The position numbers and the translations under genes were made by a program. A DNA stretch of 64,000 nt from Salticus scenicus (lineage: Eukaryota; Arthropoda; Arachnida; Araneae; Salticidae), in the NCBI GenBank assembly GCA_963930645.1, contig OZ005655.1, positions 136,695,456 through 136,759,455 of the forward strand. The letters run 5' to 3'. The notes beneath the pieces are model-generated. The model had not been told where the DNA came from. It saw nothing but the letters and a program-made list of their open reading frames with translations, and did no database searches. Positions within the stretch are counted from its first letter, which is position 1. Each line of letters opens with the position of its first letter. Shown piece after piece: positions 45,991-53,979 of the stretch.

Positions 45991-46300
45991 AGAAAATTAA
46001 AAAACATGGTTTATAAAATTTTTTTTATCTTATAATTATTTCAGATACGTTTGATGTAAACCGATGAACTATGAAGAATCATAAAATTATATACATATAT
46101 GACGAGGTAAAAAAATTATATAATTTAACTGTTTTTATAAAGAAATGCACAGTTATTTAACAAAATATAGATATCAATAGGATGATAGGAAATTTATTTT
46201 GAAGATAAAAATAATATTAATGATTCTTTGATAGAGTTTCAAAAGTTTGTTTTAATATAAGGAATGTGAAGAGAAAGGTAGAGTTGTAGAATTTAACACT
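45991..46300. other. AT-rich spacer
   Basis: The first 60 bp (AAACATGGTTTATAAAATTT, TCTTATAATTATT) resemble the Helitron interior near 17307-17357. The rest is AT-rich without features. Confidence 0.35.
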
Positions 46301-46320
46301 GCAGTGTGAATCATATTTAA

Positions 46321-46820
46321 CAGGATTTAACAAGGAGTAAGTGCCGCTCACCGCTCTAAGAGTGGTGTCGAGCGCTTCTAGCTATGCTAGGCCCCTACTC
46401 CGGAACGTTTATTTAAAAACAAAAAGAAAAAAAAAAAAAAGAAAAAAAAAAAAAAGGAAAAAATTACAATGTTCGCCAGAACAATATTCCCGCGCGACAT
46501 AGGGCGAAGTATTACAAATATGTATTAATTATTAACAAACTTAAAAATAAAAATAAATAAAAATTAAATACACTAAAGTAAGATTCGCCAGTACAGAGTA
46601 CTCACGCGACAGGGGGCGAAATAAAATAAATCTTGAAAACTCAAAAGCACAATGAGCTAGAATTGAACAGGGAGGGAGAGTTGTTTACAAGTAAATCAGT
46701 TCGCCAGAACAAGGTTCCCACGCGACATAGGGCGAAGTTGGTTGTTTTAGGGCATTTACAAACACATGAGGGAAGAATAGATATCTTAGGGCTAGTGGGT
46801 AAGTGAAAAGGATTATTTAA
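46321..46820. mobile_element. SINE-like insertion flanked by a perfect 19-bp direct repeat
   Basis: Direct repeats CAGTGTGAATCATATTTAA lie at 46302-46320 and 46821-46839, the length expected of a LINE-mediated target-site duplication. The 500-bp insert starts with a GC-rich segment (46334-46402) that can pair GGAGTA with TACTCC at its ends and forms internal hairpins (CACCGCTCT/AGAGTGGTG and CTAGCTATGCTAG), an RNA-like fold. Three spaced motifs of the form TTCGCC...CGCGACA...GGGCGAA follow (46471, 46583, 46699), each an inverted pair. There is no tRNA B box and no coding frame. I do not recognise the family. Confidence 0.6.
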
Positions 46821-46848
46821 CAGTGTGAATCATATTTAAATGAACTAA

Positions 46849-46853
46849 AGTTG
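46849..46853. other. Target-site duplication AGTTG, left
   Basis: AGTTG directly precedes the 5' LTR and is repeated directly after the 3' LTR (53075-53079). A 5-bp duplication is the norm for Ty1/copia integration. Confidence 0.9.
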
Positions 46854-47447
46854 TGTTGTAATACCTAACCTCTTAAGAATCTTATTAACACTTTTTTCAT
46901 GTTCCGAAACTATTTCTTCCCGCCAACTGATTGTTTCATACACCTGCCTCATCACGTGACGATATGTCGCGTCACTCTACTACTACTGTCTTTTTTCTTT
47001 TTTAATCATGTAACATTTTTCTGTATTCGAAGGACGTTCTTTTATTGAGTCCTTCTTCCATTATTTTTTGTGCCTAAGATATATTAAATAAATTTAAAAA
47101 GTAAAAATCTAGGCAATCCTCTATTATGCAGTCAATATCTGAATTATTATAAAATATAATTAATCTACATTTCTTTCATAGAAAAATTAAGTACTTTCGT
47201 TTTACCCCAAAACAGAAGTTGTTTCAATATAATATGTGGATAATTTATCCAATATTTTCAAGCATCAATACTGCTGATAATGTATCCAGATTTGTCTTCA
47301 ACAACATAGAATGCTTAGTACCTGTGCTGACCCAAACTTTTTAATTATTTGACTGTTGACTATTAAATAAAGAATATTTGTTATAAAAGTATATTTCGCA
47401 ATAACTAATCGAGGAAGATCCGAACTTATAGCCTAATAATTTTATCA
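46854..47447 (+). repeat. 5' LTR of the copia element (594 bp)
   Basis: It begins TGTTGTAATACC and ends TAATTTTATCA. It matches 52481-53074 over its full length with substitutions only. It should contain promoter and polyadenylation signals; AATAAAGAATATTTG near 47365 is a possible polyadenylation signal and TATAAAAGTATA follows it. Confidence 0.95.
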
Positions 47448-47460
47448 GATTATGAGACTG
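47445..47460 (+). other. Primer-binding site complementary to elongator tRNA-Met anticodon arm
   Basis: TCAGATTATGAGACTG, overlapping the last three bases of the LTR, is the exact reverse complement of CAGTCTCATAATCTGA, the anticodon stem-loop of eukaryotic elongator tRNA-Met (anticodon CAT). Priming by an internally cleaved half-tRNA is known from Drosophila copia, which uses the initiator tRNA-Met. Here the match is to the elongator species. Confidence 0.8.
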
Positions 47461-47760
47461 AATTTTTGAATTGAAATTTTAGATTTATTCTTAACAAAAT
47501 TTTTTTTCTTTGCATATTTGAAGAAATTGCTACATTTAAAATAATGATAATAAAAAAAAAAAAATGTAAGCGAAAATAAACATTTTTTATTTCTTCAAAA
47601 ACGTAACAACATGAAAACGAAAGTATAGAAACGTATGTAAACATTAAAAACAAAAGAAGTGAAAATAATTATAAGATTGTTTAAAATAAACATATTAATG
47701 TTTAAAAATAAAATTTCAGTTATTATATTCTAGAAAGAAAAAAAAAATTGAAATATTAAT

Positions 47761-48486
47761 ATGAGTATCACCAAGGGCACAATTATTGAAAAACTTTATT
47801 CACAGAATTATGACGTATGGAAATTTAAATTGGAGATGTTTCTCCAAAAAAAAGATTTATATTCAGGGGTAATTAACGATGCTCCCGATCCGATTACTGA
47901 CACATGGAATTCCAAAAACAGAAAGGCTCGCGCCATAATAAACATCTTAATAGAGGACAATCAAAAAATATATGTCAAAAATCTTCAAACCGCTAGAGAA
48001 TGTTGGAATGCATTAAAAGCTGCACATGAACGCTACACCCTCAGCAGTAAACTATTTTAATTAAGAAAGATTTACTCTACGAAATTAACTGAGGGTAAAA
48101 ACATGATTCAACATTTGACACATATTTATCAGCGAAGAGATAAACTAGTATCAATCGGTGAAGAAATAAACTACAGGCACCTTTCAGCACTAATGCTCTG
48201 TTCCTTGCCTCCAAGTTATGATGTACTCATCACTGCTTTAGAATCTCGAGGCGAAAAAGATTTGACACCAGAGTTTATACGCTCAAAATTAATTGATGAA
48301 TTTTCCAAAAGAAAAGAACACAAATCTGAAAATAATTCAGTATTAAAGGTTAAATTTAAACCAAAACAAGAAAATTCAAAGTTCTGTCCTATTGTAAAAA
48401 GAAATCGCATACAACTGAAGAATGCTGGCATCTTAAAAATAAAGAAAAGACTCAGAAACAAACAAAAACCAGCAATGCCAGATTAA
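47761..48486 (+). pseudogene. gag: copia Gag
   Basis: Starting at ATG 47761, the first 99 residues follow the copia Gag pattern: a Y.VWKFKLEMFL motif (residues 19-29), later KARAIINILIEDNQ and the ARECWNALKAAHE segment of the UBN2-type domain. A TAA at 48058-48060 interrupts the frame, which then continues in phase with IYSTKL and a SALMLCSLPPSYD motif. The zinc knuckle (CX2CX4HX4C) is only readable across a one-base frameshift: its first Cys (48385) is in the Gag frame, and the second Cys (48393), His and last Cys are in another frame. The original would have been continuous with Pol. Confidence 0.9.
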
Positions 48487-48740
48487 CTTTCAAATCTGGC
48501 ATGTACTCTCAAGACAGACATAACGCGGATAGGGCTCTTATTACTGAAAGTGAAAATAAAAAACCCAATGACAAAACATTCACTCTATTTATCGGTGAGA
48601 AGTCTAACAATTGGTATATAGACTCGGTTTGTTCAACACATGTTTGCAATGATAAGAGTAAATTTTAGGAATTTAATTATAATAATTCACGCGTAACAAT
48701 CGCGAATGGACAGGAGATAGAATCCCTTGGTCATGGGTCC
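48393..48740 (+). pseudogene. pol: copia protease
   Basis: This segment of the polyprotein reads in frame 3. The retropepsin active site is at 48621 (Asp codon GAC) in WYIDSVCSTHVC. The family has D-S-G at this point; here the Gly codon is replaced by Val, a one-base change expected to inactivate the enzyme. An in-frame TAG at 48666-48668 truncates the product shortly after. Confidence 0.85.
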
Positions 48741-49860
48741 GTGAAATTAAACACCATAAATTCCAATAACACACATAATACAATCATATTGAAAAACGTT
48801 TTATATGTACCAGAAATAGTGACAAACCTCATATCTGTAAAAGGGGCTACTGAAAATGGTTGTGTAGCAGTATTTGAAAACAAATCATGCAAGATAATGC
48901 ATGAAGGAGAAACATGCATTGAAGGTTATATTAATAACAATTTATTCGAATGCAAAGTTAACTATGATACAACACACACTATAAACATGGTAAAAACGTG
49001 TGAAAATAAAAATTGTATTTATAAATGGCACATTAAATTAGGCCATAGAGACATTCGTCATATAAAGGATTTAGCTAACAAGGACGTGGCTGTGGGTATT
49101 AAATTAAATGATTGCAAACATAATACTGAATGTAAAACATGCATCATGTCTAAATTAGTTGACTCACCTTACCCCAAAGCTGCACAATTTAGAGCCTCCG
49201 TACCACTCGAACTAGTCCACACAGACTTATGTGGCCCTATGAAAACCCCCACTGTAGGTGGAAAATACTACTTTCTTACATTTATCGATGATTTTAGTCG
49301 TTATACTTTTATATATTTGCTAAGAAATACGTTTGAGGTATTTTCTAAGTTAAAAGAATATTTGGCTATGACCGCAAACAAATTTGGCCGAAAAGTGCAT
49401 GCAATTCGCTCGGATAACGGGGGTGAATACACTGGTATGGAAGTAAATGAATTTTTGAATAAAGAAGGAATTGAGCACCAGTTTACCTCAGAACGGCGTG
49501 GCAGAACGTAAAAATCGTACGCTGACCGAAATGGCGCTGTCTGCTTAAAGACAGTAATTTACCAAATTCCTTTTGGGGGGAAGCCATAAATACTGCGAAT
49601 TACATACAAGACAGGCTCCCAACCTCCTCGTGCGACTCAACTCCTTACGAAAAATGGACCGGCCGTAAACCCGATTTATCAAATATAAAAACATTCGGAT
49701 GTCGCGCATACGCATATGTACATAAGATACATAGGGGAAAAATCGATAGCACCGCTCAAGAAGGAATTTTTGTGGGATATGATAATCGTAGCAAAGGCTA
49801 CAGAATTTGCACAAATAATAAAAATGTAATTATAAGCAGAACTGTAAAATTCTTGGAAGA
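48741..49860 (+). pseudogene. pol: copia integrase
   Basis: The GAG-pre-integrase zinc region (WHIKLGHRDIRHIKDL with later CKTCIMSK) is followed by the catalytic core. The first Asp is at 49224 (HTDLCGPM), the second at 49413 (RSDNGGEY) and the Glu at 49504 (VAERKNRTL). The Glu lies after a small deletion near 49485 that changes frame and shortens the second Asp-to-Glu spacing from the usual 35 to about 30 residues. Another shift near 49535 leads into the C-terminal part (LPNSFWGEA, TPYEKWTGRKP, FGCRAYAY, GIFVGYD), which is then continuous in frame 2 to 50503. Non-functional. Confidence 0.9.
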
Positions 49861-49861
49861 T

Positions 49862-50503
49862 GAGAATACAGAATCCCACAAAAGTGAGACATCACAAATC
49901 AATAATGAAAATTCAAATGATGAAATTCCGGTGTCTAGATTACAAATATTAGATTCCGATATAGATATAATGGGTGAATACGATAGTCCCGATGACACGC
50001 AAACTCTGCCGCGACGATCACAACGATTAAATAAAGGGGTTCCGCCCGACAGATTTGCATTTGCAGTAAATGACAAAAGACTTGATGAGCCTAAGTGTTT
50101 TGAAGATATACTAAAAATTCAAAACCCAGCAGAAAAGGAAAATTGGCTGAACGCCACACTCGACGAAATGAATTCACTCAGACAAAACAATACTTGGGAA
50201 CTTGTTGACGCTCAACCAGGGACCAAAGTAGTAGGGAGTAAGTGGGCGTTCAAGGCCAAATACAAAAGCCAAGGACAAGTCGAGAAATATAAAGCCAGGC
50301 TAGTCGCCAAGGGTTTTTCTCAAAAATACGGGGTGGACTATGACGAAACTTTTGCACCAGTTGCATCGCATACCACTCTAAGAAGTCTCTTGACCATGTC
50401 GCTGTACAAAAATTTTAATCTAAGGCATGTAGATATGAAAACTGCTTTCCTACATGGAAATTTGCAAGAAGATGTATATATGCAACAACCCGAGGGTTAT
50501 TAA
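49862..50503 (+). pseudogene. pol: copia reverse transcriptase, N-terminal half
   Basis: An acidic linker (about 49862-50080) is followed by the RT domain start: WLNATLDEMNSLRQNNTWEL, GSKWAFKAKY, YKARLVAKGFSQKYGVDYDE, TFAPVA and DMKTAFLHGNLQEDVYM. All are characteristic of copia RT_2. The frame is interrupted at PEGY (TAA at 50501-50503) exactly where the Penelope-like insertion begins. Confidence 0.92.
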
Positions 50504-51339
50504 AACAGGAATGTTAAAACAGGAATAAACTACTACGTCAGAAACGCCAAAGAAAAATTATTGAGGTGCATACAGCTGTTTCGGTAGCCTAAAGCGTACC
50601 GTCATCAGTGCAAAAAAATAATTCTGAATCTGGAGAAGTATTTGTATATATAGGAGAGGGACCGGATTTAGTTCAACCAATAGGATTACGGAAGAGGTGG
50701 GGAGTGTGGCCAATAGGAATTAAGGAATGTGTAGCTGTGTAAACAGTAGAAAAATTAAGGAAATGTGGACTGAATGTAAAATTTCCAACAATCAGACAAA
50801 TAGGGAACAGCGAAATCACAATTTACAAGGTTTTTAAAATTTTTATAAATATGAAAAGCTTCAAAGAAATCGAGTTCATGAATGGATTTAGGTCTGCAAA
50901 TTATTTTAGCTGAATTAAATTTAAAATTATGATTTTCCTCCCAGCAGTGTTTAGAAATAGCCGATTTATTGGTTTCTTGTTTGCGGACGTAATTCATATG
51001 TTCTTTTAGACGAAATTTAAGACTGCGTTTAGTTTGGCCAATATAGGATAAACCACACTGACAGGATATACTATAAATGCCCCAAGAATTATGCATATCA
51101 ATAGGATCTTTTAACTGAGAAAAGGTGAGTTTATTGGAAGGCGAAAATATTATTTTAAAATCATATTGTTTGAGAATTTTAGCTATGGTTTGACTGGTTT
51201 TAGAAACATAGGGTAAAACAATACTGATATTAGAAGTGACTGATTTAGTAGACGAAATACGAGGGAGTTGTAATTTTTGGATAGCTTTGTCTATAATGGA
51301 AGGGTCATAACCTCTGTCAATAGGGTTATGTTGTCCAAG
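50504..51339 (-). mobile_element. 5'-truncated Penelope-like element nested in copia RT
   Basis: Copia sequence is interrupted after GAGGGTTAT (50502) and resumes at about 51340 with GGCGAAGAAAATAAAATATG. The insert reads on the minus strand: the C-terminal end of a Penelope-like protein, then a 3' region whose end contains TTTCTGACGTAGTAGTTTAT, matching the palindrome at 31640-31776. A duplicated AAAACAGGAAT near 50505-50528 lies at the 3' junction. The 5' side is truncated, as is usual for target-primed insertion. Exact junctions cannot be fixed without an intact copia relative. Confidence 0.85.
50755..51339 (-). CDS. Penelope-like element C-terminus with GIY-YIG endonuclease (partial)
   Basis: The open minus-strand frame (50755-51405) is Penelope-derived from about 51339 down to its stop; the first 22 residues are antisense copia. 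It reads GQHNPIDRGYDPSIIDKAI, then a linker, then GIYSISCQCGLSYIGQTKRS (GIY near 51075, YIG near 51040), followed by RLKEHM, a SAISKHCWEENHNF motif and ELDFFEAF with a conserved-looking acidic region. GIY-(X9-10)-YIG followed by R..EH and H is the arrangement of the endonuclease that nicks target DNA for Penelope-like elements. The nuclease part seems uninterrupted; the reverse transcriptase upstream is missing. Confidence 0.88.
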   Translation of the reverse strand, partial: LGQHNPIDRGYDPSIIDKAIQKLQLPRISSTKSVTSNISIVLPYVSKTSQTIAKILKQYDFKIIFSPSNKLTFSQLKDPIDMHNSWGIYSISCQCGLSYIGQTKRSLKFRLKEHMNYVRKQETNKSAISKHCWEENHNFKFNSAKIICRPKSIHELDFFEAFHIYKNFKNLVNCDFAVPYLSDCWKFYIQSTFP

Positions 51340-51800
51340 GCGAAGAAAATAAAATATGTAAGTTAAAGAAAGCGATATATGGCTTAAAACAATCCGGTAG
51401 AACATGGAATTTGAAAATTAATGAATCATTGTGTAAATTAGGATTTAAACAAAGTCAGCATGACAAATGTTTATATATCCGTAACAAATCTAACACAGAA
51501 ACTTACATTCTTGTCTACGTCGATGACTTACTTATAGCTGGTAAAAATCACAATATTGACATATTAATTGATCAACTTAGGGAAGAATATCCATTAACTG
51601 ACCTTGGGGAAGCCAAATATTACCTTGGCATAAATGTAGAAAGACCTTGTAAAGGGGTAATTACGCTTGATCAAAGTAACAAAATACAAGACATTGTAAC
51701 AAAATTCGGGCTAGATAACGGACGGCCCTCTGACACACCAATGGAACCAGGGTATATAAAATTAACTGATAACGATAATCTTTTACCAAACAACACAATG
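51340..51800 (+). pseudogene. pol: copia reverse transcriptase, C-terminal half
   Basis: After the nested insert the RT resumes in frame 3 with CKLKKAIYGLKQSGRTWN. The catalytic YVDD is at 51516-51527 (ILVYVDDLLIAG), followed by LTDLGEAKYYLGINV and the thumb. The frame is closed by an in-phase TAG at 51801-51803, after which copia sequence continues in phase. Confidence 0.93.
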
Positions 51801-51803
51801 TAG

Positions 51804-52457
51804 AGACAGGCTATAGGCGCGTTACTTTACATTTTTACAGTATCGCGAACTGATATAAGTGTTGCCGTTGGCATCTTAAGCCGTAGAAACGAAAATCCCA
51901 GAGCGAAAGACTGGGAGACAGTTAAAAGGGTAATTAGATACTTGAAAATTACCAAAGATATTAAATTAAGACTTTGTAACTCTGGTGAACCTGTCCTAAA
52001 AGCATATTCGGATTCTGATTGGGCCAACGACCCAAGTGATCAAAAATCCATCTCTGGAAATTTATTTATGTTAGGAAAAAATCCAATTTTTTGAACTTCG
52101 AAAAAACAGTCCTGTGTGTCCATGTCTTCAGCAGAGGCTGAGTACGTCACAGCTGCGAGTGCTGCACTTGAAATACAATGGCTCAAGAAACTATTAGATG
52201 ATTTGAACTTACCGCAAGAACGTCCTATTGTGTTATATCAAGACAACCAGTCTACGATCAAGATTGCTGAAAGTGACAAATTTCTTTTAAAGACAAAGCA
52301 TTTCCAGATGATATTTCATCTTCTGAGAAGTTTGAAACAGGAAGGCCTCATCAAGCTTCAATATAAAGCTACCGAAGAAATGACTGCCGACACCCTCACA
52401 AAGGCTCTACCCAAAACTGCGTTTAAGAGACGTAGACATTGTTTAATGAACAATTGA
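51804..52457 (+). pseudogene. pol: copia RNase H and C-terminus
   Basis: In phase with the RT, this part begins IGALLYIFTVSRTDISVAVG and contains the RNase H acidic residues: Asp at 52011 (AYSDSDWAND), Glu at 52134 (SSAEAEYVTA) and Asp at 52242 (YQDNQSTIKI). A TGA at 52092-52094 stands where copia RNase H normally has the Trp of a W-S-K-Q-like motif. The C-terminus ends TLTKALPK...; the natural stop is at 52455-52457, 23 bp before the 3' LTR. Confidence 0.9.
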
Positions 52458-52473
52458 ACATTTCTGAGCTTAC

Positions 52474-52480
52474 GAGGGGG
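52474..52480 (+). other. Polypurine tract
   Basis: GAGGGGG immediately precedes the 3' LTR and is the expected plus-strand priming site. Confidence 0.85.
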
Positions 52481-53074
52481 TGTTGTAATATCTAACCTCA
52501 GAACAATCTTATTAACACTTTTTTCATGTTCCGAAACTATTTCTTCCCGCCAACTGATTGTTTCATACACCTGCCTCATCACGTGACGATATGTCGCGTC
52601 ATTCTACTACTACTGTCTTTTTTCTTTTTTAATCATGTAACATTTTTCTGTATTCGAAGGACGTTCTTTTATTGAGTCCTTCTTCCATTATTTTTTGTGC
52701 CTAAGATATATTAAATAAATTTAAAAAGTAAAAATCTAGGCAATCCTCTATTATGCAGTCAATATCTGAATTATTATAAAATATAATAAATCTACATTTC
52801 TTTCATAGAAAAATTAAGTACTTTCGTTTTACCCAAAAACAGAAGTTGTTTCAACATAATATGTGGATAATTTATCCAATATTTTCAAGCATCAATACTG
52901 CTGATAAAGTATCCAGATTTGTCTTCAACGACATAGAATGCTTAGTACCTGTGCTGACCCAAACTTTTTAAATATTTGACTGTTGACTATTAAATAAAGA
53001 ATATTTGTTATAAAAGTATATTTCGCAATAACTAATTGAGGAAGATCCGACCTTATAGACTAATAATTTTATCA
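52481..53074 (+). repeat. 3' LTR of the copia element (594 bp)
   Basis: TGTTGTAATATC to TTTTATCA, same length as the 5' LTR, with about 14 substitutions, several clustered near the start (CTCTTAAG versus CTCAGAAC). It is followed by the target duplication AGTTG. Confidence 0.95.
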
Positions 53075-53079
53075 AGTTG
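53075..53079. other. Target-site duplication AGTTG, right
   Basis: The direct copy of 46849-46853, which fixes the element boundary. Confidence 0.9.
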
Positions 53080-53339
53080 TTTGTCTTGTATCCAGTAATC
53101 CAGTTTTTTTTAAAATTTACTTACTCTTACAGTTTTTCATTTTACAGAAAGAAGCTAATTAAACTGTAAGTTTCTTTTGTAGAAATAAGAAAATTATTTG
53201 CATTGTTAAAAAAAACTATTTCTCAGAAGATTTTACAGACAAACAAAACTGAATGAAGATTTTAATTATTTAAATATGTGTTAAAATAAAATAATTCTCA
53301 TATAAAAAAGTTTTATGTTTAATTTATTACCAAAATATA

Positions 53340-53402
53340 CTGGTGTGAAAAAGGAGGCGGGGCTAACAATACTACGGAATATTAATTAGTATGTTGGAGG
53401 GT
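53340..53402 (+). repeat. Direct repeat with 54548-54612
   Basis: GGCGGGGCTAACAATACTAC and GGAATATTAATTAGTATGTTGG recur, modified, at 54558 as GGCGGGGCTAAAAGTACTCC and GGAATAAATTAATATATTGG. One copy lies outside and one inside the inverted-repeat element at 53595. Confidence 0.55.
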
Positions 53403-53594
53403 ATGTTAGACTATAAAAATATAAAATATCTTTTATTATATAAGCATATAAAGTTTACCCGCGCATGCTGCGCAAACAGCAACAATTTGTGTCAAATTTA
53501 TAGAGCTACTTATGTAACATAAACATATAAACACCAAGTAAATGTGACAATGCAAAACTTATCATCGATAGAGCAAACTGAATGAATTTCAGGA

Positions 53595-53936
53595 CGATTT
53601 GTAATAACGTCTAGTTTATAATGATATAGTTAGATTTTGCTTAAGGGGTCGTCTACATATTAAAACTGACATCAACTTCATTTTTTTCAATGGTAACCCC
53701 CATTTTTAATAAATTATTTGAATTTTTTGGATCAAATCATCACGGAAAATGGTATAGTTAATATATTTTGCTCAATTTTTCACAGAGTTATAAGCTGTCA
53801 AAATATGAGGATGCTAATGTTAAATGAATGGGACAAAAATTAATTCATATCTTCCAAAAATAATTATAATATTCAAATTCTGTTTATTTTATACGATAAA
53901 ATGAAGTGACCCAAACATATTACATGCATATTTTTG

Positions 53937-53979
<43 letters not shown>

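Larger units (their letters stand above)
46854..53074 (+). mobile_element. Ty1/copia LTR retrotransposon, structurally complete but inactive
   Basis: The element has two 594-bp LTRs (TG...CA), a primer-binding site, Gag, protease, integrase, reverse transcriptase and RNase H in copia order (integrase before RT), a polypurine tract and a 5-bp target duplication. Coding capacity is destroyed by stops at 48058, 48666, 51801 and 52092, by frameshifts near 48390, 49485 and 49535, and by a nested Penelope-like insertion at about 50504-51339. The LTRs differ at about 14 positions (roughly 2.4 percent by eye), so insertion is not very recent. Confidence 0.95.

Noticed and set aside
46334..46402. Hammerhead or other known self-cleaving ribozyme
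   Set aside because: The fold has three helices, but there is no CUGAUGA core or GAAA partner, and I could not match it to another ribozyme by eye.
48216..48461. Minus-strand frames inside copia (also 48731-48919, 49545-50076 and 52358-52582)
   Set aside because: Antisense shadows of Gag and Pol with no similarity of their own.
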